A stretch of DNA of 12,322 nucleotides, from NCBI GenBank assembly GCA_035275625.1, contig DATEMK010000316.1:1-12322 (forward strand). The letters are read 5' to 3'. This document shows, in pieces, positions 7,439 through 12,322 of the stretch. Position numbers and translations under genes: made by a program. The notes beneath the pieces were generated by a model that saw nothing but the letters and a program-made list of their open reading frames with translations, was not told the origin of the DNA and searched no databases. This DNA comes from DATEMK01 sp035275625 (lineage in GTDB: Bacteria > Bacteroidota > Bacteroidia > AKYH767-A > OLB10). Positions within the stretch are counted from its first letter, which is position 1, and each line of letters opens with the position of its first letter.

Positions 7439-10400
7439 ATGCCTGACAAAACAACTTTTATTCCTGTTGATTTTAATCCTTTTGAAGAGGAAAAAAAATT
7501 TCGCACGGCTCCCACTACAGAACCGCAGCGCGAGATTTTTACTAACGTGCAGCTCGGTGGCGATGCTGCAAACTGTGCTTACAACGAATCTGTTTCATTA
7601 AAATTAAAAGGAGATTTTGATTTTAATGCTTTGGAGAAAGCCGTTGATCTGCTTATCCAGCGCCATGAAGCGTTGCGCGCTTCATTCAGCAAAGACGGAA
7701 CGTTAATTCAAATTGCTGATGAATTAAAAATCCGGGTTCCTTTAATAGATTCAACTTCTTTATCCGAATCAGAAAAAGAAAAAAAACTTAATGAAGAATT
7801 AATCAAAGTAGCTGAAACTCCATTTGATTTAGAAAACGGTCCGTTGATTCGTGTTTCCGTGATTAAGCTGGCTTCAACTGTTCACCAGGTCATTCTTACA
7901 CTCCATCATATTATAGGTGATGGCTGGTCGCTGGGAATGTGCATGATTGATTTAAGTAAATTTTATTCGGCAATAAAAACAAATACTCCCGCTCAGCCTG
8001 AACCGGCTGACAGCTGGATTGATTATGCAAACGAGGAAGAAGAATATTCAAAAAGCCGGGCCAGTGAAGAAACAGAAAATTACTGGCTGAATCTCTTTTC
8101 GGGTAACCTGCCCGTTATGGATTTACCGGTGAACAAATCCCGGCCCGCCATCCGTACTTTTAATGCAAAACGTATTGATGTTCCGGTTAAGCCGGAAATT
8201 GTTGAAAAACTAAAGCTTGCAGGAGCAAAGGCAGGATGCAGCCTGGTAAACACAATGGTTGCCGCTTTTGAAGTTTTTCTTCACCGCATAACAGGATTGG
8301 AAGATATTGTTGTGGGCTTGCCTGCTGCAGGACAATCCGTGATTGGTAAACAAAACCTTATCGGGCATTGTGTGAACCTGCTTCCGTTGAGGACACAAAT
8401 AAATCCGGAAGAAAAATTTGTTGATTACCTCAGGAGAAGAAAAAAATCTTTGCTGGATGATTTCGACCATCAGCGGTATACGTTCGGAAGTTTGATTCGT
8501 AAATTAAATATTCCGCGGGATATGAGCAGGATTCCGCTGGTTCCTGTTTCGTTTAACATTGATATAGGAATAACAAACGGAGTAGAATTTTCCGGCTGCG
8601 AATTTGAATTTACAACCAACCCGCGCGCTTACGAAAACTTTGAATTGTTCATCAACTGTGCCGGTTCCGGAAATAATTTAGTGATTGAATGTACACATAA
8701 CACTGATTTGTTTGACACGGAACTGATGCGGATGCGCATGGAAGAATTTTGCACAATGCTCGAAAGCATTGTTCAAAATCCTGAACAAAAAATTTGTTAT
8801 TTGAATATTCTTCCTGAAAAAGAGCTGAATAAAATAATCGTTGAATGGAATTCCAATTTCATTGACCTTCCGCAAAATCAATGCATGCATTGGCTGTTTG
8901 AAGAAAGAGTAAAAGAGCATCCTCAAAAAACCGCTCTTTATTTTAATGGAAAAAATATTTCTTTCAATGAATTAAATCAAAAAGCAAATCAGCTCGCTCA
9001 TGCCTTAAGAAAAAAAGGAGTGTGCCCTGATGTGCTGGTCGGTGTTTGCATGGAGCGTTCGGCTGAATTGATTGTTGCATTGTTTGCTGTATTGAAAGCC
9101 GGTGGCGCTTACGTTCCGCTTGACCCGAATTATCCTGCAGACAGGATTGCTTTTATTTTAGAAGATGCAAATGCTCCTGTTCTGCTGACAACTTCCGAAA
9201 CACAGCAACACATCAAAGGACATAAGTCAAAAGAAATCCTCGTTGATAAAGATTGGAATGAAATTGAAAAAGAAAGCAAAGAAAATCCACAGCGCATAAA
9301 TAAATCTTCTGATTTAGCCTATATCATTTATACTTCCGGTTCAACCGGGAAACCAAAAGGAGTTGCGATTGAACACCGGAGTGATATTGCATTATTTGAA
9401 TGGGGAAAAACTGTTTATTCAAAAAATGATCTGGAAGGTGTGCTTGCCTCCACTTCTGTTTGTTTTGACCTTTCCATTTTTGAAATATTTTTTACACTCA
9501 CCTCGGGCGGAAGAATAATCTTAGTAAAAAATGCTTTAGAGCTTCCTGAACTTCCGAAAGAAGCTGATGTGAAACTAATAAACACCGTTCCGTCTGCCAT
9601 TGCTGAATTATTGAAAATGAAAAACGGTCTCCCGGATTCTGTGAAGATAATTAACCTTGCCGGGGAGCCTTTACCTGCTGCATTAGTGAATAAAATTTAT
9701 GACGGCACAAAAGCTGAAAAAGTTTTTGATCTGTACGGACCTTCAGAAGATACCACATACTCCACTTTCACACTGAGAAAAAAGAAAGGTGCTTATACGA
9801 TTGGAAAAATAATTAACAATTCACAATTGTATTTGCTTGACAAAAACATGCAGCCAGTTCCCATTGGGATTGCAGGTGAAATTTATATTGGTGGCGATGG
9901 TTTAGCACGAGGATATTTGTACCGGCCTGAACTTACAGCAGAAAAATTTGTTACGAATCCGTTCAGTATTGAAGAAGGTTCCCGTTTATATAAAACAGGT
10001 GATCTTGGAAAATTTATGCCTGATGGCAACATTGAGTTTCTTGGTCGTATTGACAACCAGGTTAAGATAAGAGGCTTCCGGATCGAATTGGGTGAAGTGG
10101 AATCTGTCCTTCGGAAACATCCGAACATTCAGGACTTGATTGTCGTGGTGAAAGAAGATGCAAGTGGTGATAAAAAAATTGTTGCGTACCTGGTTGAAAA
10201 AAATAATCCCGATAACTATCGGGAAGTAAATCTTGTCAGCGATTTAAGAAGTTATCTGAAAGATAAGCTACCGGAGTTTATGATTCCGTCAGTTTTTGTT
10301 GTGATGGAAAAACTACCGATGACTCCAAATGGCAAAATTGACCGCAAAGCTTTACCCGAACCGGAAGATACCTTGAAGCATGGAAGTGAAAATGTCCGAA

Positions 10401-11494
10401 TGAACTCCTTCGGAGAAGGTGATATTCTTCTGCAATTGTCTTCAACAGAAGAAACATTGGTTGACATCTGGAAGGAGATTTTAAATATTAATCGCGTTGG
10501 AACAAAAGATAATTTTTTTGAATTAGGCGGACATTCGCTTATCGGGGTCAGAATGTTTATTGAAATTGAAAAACGTTTAGGAGTGAAATTAAACCTTCAA
10601 TCACTTTTCAAAGCTCCAACCATTGAGGACCTTGCAAAAATTATTGACAAAGAAGAATCGTCCATTGAATGGAAACCGCTTGTAGCATTACAACCTGAGG
10701 GTTCGCGCACACCTCTTTTCTGCATTCACATGCACAACGGAAATATTTACCGCTGGAAAGTTCTGGAAAAATATTTGCCGGCTGATCAACCCATTTATGC
10801 CATTCAGCCGAAAGGATTGGATGAAAAGCAAAAGCCGCATCGCAACCTGGAAGAAATGGCCAAATATTATATTCAGATTATACGCGAAGTGCAGCCGCAT
10901 GGTCCGTATAATTTGGCAGGATTATGTTTTGGCGGGATGGTTGTTTTTGAAATGGCACTGCAACTCCAGGCAGCGGGCGAAAAGGTTGCGCTTGCAGCAA
11001 TGGTAAACAATTATGCACCTCTCGAAAATCAATCCTATTACCGGATGCGAAAAGAATTTGAAGGATTTATGAAAATGGGATTCGGTGAAAAATTAAATTA
11101 TGCACTGCAAAAAAATCTCAATCTTGGAAAGAAATTGAAAAATAAAGCGCTGAATATTTTACACAAATCTTCAGAGGATAAAACTGCAATTACAGATCCG
11201 ATGCAGGAGGACATCCGTTTTATTCACACCCTTGCTTTGATGAATTACAATCCCAAACAAATTTATAATGGCGATTTGTTTATCATCCGTACTGGCGGAC
11301 CTGTTGAAGATGCTGAATTTTATGATGACTCTTTAGGATGGAAGCGCCTGGTGAAAGGTAAAGTTGAAATTCTGCAGGTTGACAATAGTGACAACGATAC
11401 CATCATTGAAGAACAAAAATACAATTCACAACTTGCCTCACTTCTCAAAAACAAACTGGATGAAGTTTGGAACTATAAAGAAGAAACAGTTTGA
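7439..11494 (+). CDS. Single-module nonribosomal peptide synthetase (C-A-PCP-TE-like), predicted alanine-activating
   Basis: This 1351-residue cytoplasmic enzyme has one complete elongation-type module: condensation (about 22-450), adenylation (about 478-970), peptidyl carrier (about 1002-1070) and a thioesterase-like domain (about 1077-1345). It should activate one amino acid with ATP, load it on the carrier, and join an upstream acyl or peptidyl donor to its amino group. No epimerisation or methylation domain is present. The ATG at 7439 sits just behind a good promoter and precedes the typical lead-in VDFNPFEEE, so this start is well supported. The A-PCP linker is somewhat long (about 35 residues). 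A phosphopantetheinyl transferase follows 15 bp downstream, consistent with an operon. Oddities: the module starts with a condensation domain but no donor-supplying partner is in view, and the terminal domain lacks the usual catalytic triad. The product is unknown; an N-acylated alanine-type compound is the simplest guess. Confidence 0.95.
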   Translation: MPDKTTFIPVDFNPFEEEKKFRTAPTTEPQREIFTNVQLGGDAANCAYNESVSLKLKGDFDFNALEKAVDLLIQRHEALRASFSKDGTLIQIADELKIRVPLIDSTSLSESEKEKKLNEELIKVAETPFDLENGPLIRVSVIKLASTVHQVILTLHHIIGDGWSLGMCMIDLSKFYSAIKTNTPAQPEPADSWIDYANEEEEYSKSRASEETENYWLNLFSGNLPVMDLPVNKSRPAIRTFNAKRIDVPVKPEIVEKLKLAGAKAGCSLVNTMVAAFEVFLHRITGLEDIVVGLPAAGQSVIGKQNLIGHCVNLLPLRTQINPEEKFVDYLRRRKKSLLDDFDHQRYTFGSLIRKLNIPRDMSRIPLVPVSFNIDIGITNGVEFSGCEFEFTTNPRAYENFELFINCAGSGNNLVIECTHNTDLFDTELMRMRMEEFCTMLESIVQNPEQKICYLNILPEKELNKIIVEWNSNFIDLPQNQCMHWLFEERVKEHPQKTALYFNGKNISFNELNQKANQLAHALRKKGVCPDVLVGVCMERSAELIVALFAVLKAGGAYVPLDPNYPADRIAFILEDANAPVLLTTSETQQHIKGHKSKEILVDKDWNEIEKESKENPQRINKSSDLAYIIYTSGSTGKPKGVAIEHRSDIALFEWGKTVYSKNDLEGVLASTSVCFDLSIFEIFFTLTSGGRIILVKNALELPELPKEADVKLINTVPSAIAELLKMKNGLPDSVKIINLAGEPLPAALVNKIYDGTKAEKVFDLYGPSEDTTYSTFTLRKKKGAYTIGKIINNSQLYLLDKNMQPVPIGIAGEIYIGGDGLARGYLYRPELTAEKFVTNPFSIEEGSRLYKTGDLGKFMPDGNIEFLGRIDNQVKIRGFRIELGEVESVLRKHPNIQDLIVVVKEDASGDKKIVAYLVEKNNPDNYREVNLVSDLRSYLKDKLPEFMIPSVFVVMEKLPMTPNGKIDRKALPEPEDTLKHGSENVRMNSFGEGDILLQLSSTEETLVDIWKEILNINRVGTKDNFFELGGHSLIGVRMFIEIEKRLGVKLNLQSLFKAPTIEDLAKIIDKEESSIEWKPLVALQPEGSRTPLFCIHMHNGNIYRWKVLEKYLPADQPIYAIQPKGLDEKQKPHRNLEEMAKYYIQIIREVQPHGPYNLAGLCFGGMVVFEMALQLQAAGEKVALAAMVNNYAPLENQSYYRMRKEFEGFMKMGFGEKLNYALQKNLNLGKKLKNKALNILHKSSEDKTAITDPMQEDIRFIHTLALMNYNPKQIYNGDLFIIRTGGPVEDAEFYDDSLGWKRLVKGKVEILQVDNSDNDTIIEEQKYNSQLASLLKNKLDEVWNYKEETV
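7502..8788 (+). other. NRPS condensation domain, resembling the polyketide/acyl-accepting hybrid subclass
   Basis: The active-site motif HHxxxDG is intact as HHIIGDG (residues 156-162; His157 is the expected general base). Other landmarks are TEPQREIF (27-34), CAYNESVSL (46-54), GHCVNLLPLR (309-318) and DMSRIPLVPVSFNID (361-375). From memory, the combination of CAxNESVSL, GHCVNLLPLR and SRxPLVxVxFNxD is more typical of condensation domains that follow polyketide modules than of ordinary L-to-L peptide condensation domains. That subclass call is recall, not an alignment or tree, but it suggests an acyl or polyketide thioester donor from another protein. Confidence 0.8.
8870..10348 (+). other. 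NRPS adenylation domain, specificity residues DLFNNALTYK (alanine predicted)
   Basis: The core motifs are present: LKAGGAYVPLDPNYP, the P-loop TSGSTGKPKG (632-641), FDLSIF, LYGPSE, YKTGDLG, GRIDNQVKIRGFRIELGE and NGKIDRKAL. Aligned by eye to the GrsA phenylalanine domain, the ten substrate-pocket residues are Asp677, Leu678, Phe681, Asn715, Asn739, Ala741, Leu765, Thr773, Tyr774 and Lys966. I remember DLFNNALTYK and the near-identical DLYNNALTYK as alanine codes. Asp677 and Lys966 hold the amino and carboxyl groups of an alpha-amino acid. Activity looks intact; alanine is a prediction. Confidence 0.85.
10442..10648 (+). other. NRPS peptidyl carrier domain, phosphopantetheine site Ser1033
   Basis: The segment has the standard carrier fold signature DNFFELGGHSLIGVRM, with Ser1033 (codon 10535-10537) in the GGHSL motif as the phosphopantetheine attachment site. 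The following helices (LGVKLNLQSLFKAPTIEDLA) complete the four-helix domain. It is the expected substrate of the Sfp-type transferase encoded immediately downstream. Confidence 0.93.
10667..11473 (+). other. Thioesterase-like domain with apparently non-canonical Cys-Asn-Asn triad
   Basis: Fold landmarks of a type I alpha/beta-hydrolase thioesterase are clear: PLFCIHMHNG (strand plus oxyanion loop), QPIYAIQPKGLD, EEMAKYY, QPHGPYNLAGLCFGG, VALAAMVNNYAP and GWKRLVKGKVEI. The nucleophile position in GxSxG is Cys1163 (GLCFG). The acid position, 27 residues later as in surfactin thioesterase (Ser80, Asp107), is Asn1190. The C-terminal PGDHxTML element that supplies His reads NSDNDTII (1316-1323), putting Asn1319 or Asp1318 at the His position. 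No His occurs in about the last 85 residues. The domain is full length and in frame, so this is substitution and not truncation. Confidence 0.82.
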
Positions 11495-11509
11495 CAAAAT
11501 CATTTTTCA

Positions 11510-12217
11510 GTGAAAATTTTCTGCAAAGACTTTTCTGAAATTAATTGGGAGCAGGTTCCCTCCTATTCCATTCATCCATCTGTGCATCTGTGGCTGATTA
11601 ATGTTGCCACAGATGCACAGATTGTTCAACAATTAAAAGACACTTTGAATGAAGATGAATTGAAACGTACAGAAAGATTTGCATTTGAAAAAGACCGGAA
11701 TCAATTTATCACAGCCCATGGGACTTTGAGAACTGTTTTGGCAAAATATCTTGAAACGACACCTTCAGCGATCCAGTTCAAAAAAAGTAAAAACAAAAAA
11801 CCGCAGCTACTTTTCCCTCTGACTTCCTTAAAATTCAACATTTCTCATTCTGAAAATAAAATTCTGATTGCAGTAAGTGACGCTGAAACCGGGGTGGATA
11901 TTGAAATGATAAAACCGGGATTTGAGTTCAAAGAATTTATCAAAACTTATTTTTCATCAGGCGAACAAAACAAAATACTTAACTCCCCGAATCCTAATGA
12001 AACATTTTACAAGTATTGGACCCGAAAAGAATCCGTACTTAAAGCTTCAGGATTAGGCATTATTGATAACCTGAAGGAAATTGAAGTTTGTAATGATGAA
12101 AATAATTCCAGTTTTTTTAAAGAAAACCTATATGTTGCTTCTTTCAAAATTGAAGAAAACTTTTTCGCAAGTATTGCCTGTACTCCTGATAAGCCCATCC
12201 GGTTTTTAAAAATTTAA
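11510..12217 (+). CDS. Sfp-type 4'-phosphopantetheinyl transferase
   Basis: This 235-residue cytoplasmic enzyme transfers phosphopantetheine from coenzyme A to the Ser of carrier proteins, here most likely Ser1033 of the NRPS encoded just upstream. Length is usual for the Sfp type. Family motifs are present: the KDRNQFITAHGTLRTVLAKYL region (not exceeding the N-terminal half), FNISHS (109-114), GVDIE (128-132) and WTRKES (170-175). His113, Asp130, Glu132 and Glu174 match Sfp His90, Asp107, Glu109 and Glu151 with identical spacings (17 from His to Asp, 44 from Asp to Glu). The start is a GTG at 11510; the upstream in-frame codon series is closed by the NRPS stop at 11492-11494, and no better ATG is seen nearby. 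The 15-bp gap points to co-transcription and probably coupled translation with the NRPS. The enzyme could also serve other carrier proteins in the cell. Confidence 0.95.
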   Translation: MKIFCKDFSEINWEQVPSYSIHPSVHLWLINVATDAQIVQQLKDTLNEDELKRTERFAFEKDRNQFITAHGTLRTVLAKYLETTPSAIQFKKSKNKKPQLLFPLTSLKFNISHSENKILIAVSDAETGVDIEMIKPGFEFKEFIKTYFSSGEQNKILNSPNPNETFYKYWTRKESVLKASGLGIIDNLKEIEVCNDENNSSFFKENLYVASFKIEENFFASIACTPDKPIRFLKI

Positions 12218-12304
12218 GGTAGTTATCAACAGGTGTGCATAATTTTTTTTGAAGTATCAAAATAAAGTAAAGTTCTTTGCACAAACATTAAATCCTTAAC
12301 CAAT
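12218..12304 (+). promoter_or_regulatory. Short intergenic region with weak promoter-like pair
   Basis: These 87 bases separate the transferase from the next putative start. TTTG at 12248-12251 and GTTCTTTG at 12272-12279 are separated by 20 bp, the right spacing for a Bacteroidota promoter, but the first two bases of the -7 element do not fit TAnnTTTG. I see no strong hairpin followed by a T run, so a terminator is not supported and read-through from the NRPS operon is possible. Confidence 0.3.
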
Positions 12305-12322
12305 ATGCAAACTCTTCTCGAA
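12305..12322 (+). CDS. Start of a further gene, truncated by the window edge
   Basis: An ATG at 12305 opens a frame reading MQTLLE to the end of the window. It follows the transferase by 87 bases on the same strand and is preceded by a weak promoter-like pair, so it may be the next member of the cluster. Six codons are too few to name a product. If it encodes an acyl or polyketide carrier system it could be the missing donor for the NRPS, but nothing visible shows that. Confidence 0.4.

Noticed and set aside
7377..7601. 74-codon plus-strand frame overlapping the NRPS start
   Set aside because: It overlaps the first 160 bases of the NRPS gene in another frame, shows no family features, and its start lies upstream of the predicted promoter.
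10349..10441. Possible extra domain between adenylation and carrier domains
   Set aside because: The segment is only about 30 residues, polar and without motif; it is best read as a somewhat long linker.
12224..12234. TTATCAACA, resembling a DnaA box
   Set aside because: It is a single copy with a mismatch to TTATNCACA, and no origin-associated genes or further boxes are present.

Overview
The window looks like chromosomal DNA from a Bacteroidota bacterium, probably an environmental Sphingobacteriia/Chitinophagia/Flavobacteriia-type organism. This rests on three things: a giant secreted protein ending in a type IX secretion (T9SS) type A sorting domain and carrying a SprB repeat; a TAnnTTTG-type promoter ahead of the second gene; and start codons without a Shine-Dalgarno sequence. 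Species cannot be fixed from sequence reading alone.

Layout: (1) Positions 6-7031, minus strand, hold one 2341-residue secreted mosaic protein: signal peptide, long Asn-rich parallel beta-helix, several beta-sandwich modules, a SprB repeat, a tandem array of Cys-bearing PKD/Ig-like repeats and a C-terminal T9SS sorting domain. (2) Positions 7032-7438 are an AT-rich divergent intergenic region with a good promoter for the rightward genes and a pair of 9-bp direct repeats exactly 20 bp apart. (3) Positions 7439-11494, plus strand, encode a complete one-module nonribosomal peptide synthetase (condensation, adenylation, peptidyl carrier, thioesterase-like). (4) Positions 11510-12217 encode an Sfp-type 4'-phosphopantetheinyl transferase starting with GTG, 15 bp behind the NRPS stop. 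(5) The first six codons of a probable further gene start at 12305 and run off the window.

The NRPS and transferase form a logical pair: the transferase would install phosphopantetheine on Ser1033 of the carrier domain, the adenylation domain (specificity residues read as DLFNNALTYK, matching my memory of alanine codes) would load the amino acid, and the condensation domain, which resembles those that accept acyl or polyketide donors, would acylate it. The most unusual point is the terminal thioesterase-like domain: all three positions of the usual Ser-Asp-His triad appear changed, to Cys1163, Asn1190 and Asn1319 (or Asp1318). Either it no longer releases product by normal hydrolysis or cyclisation, or it does something else. 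The donor-supplying partner is not in the window. The giant adhesin-like gene is divergently transcribed and has no visible functional link to the NRPS.
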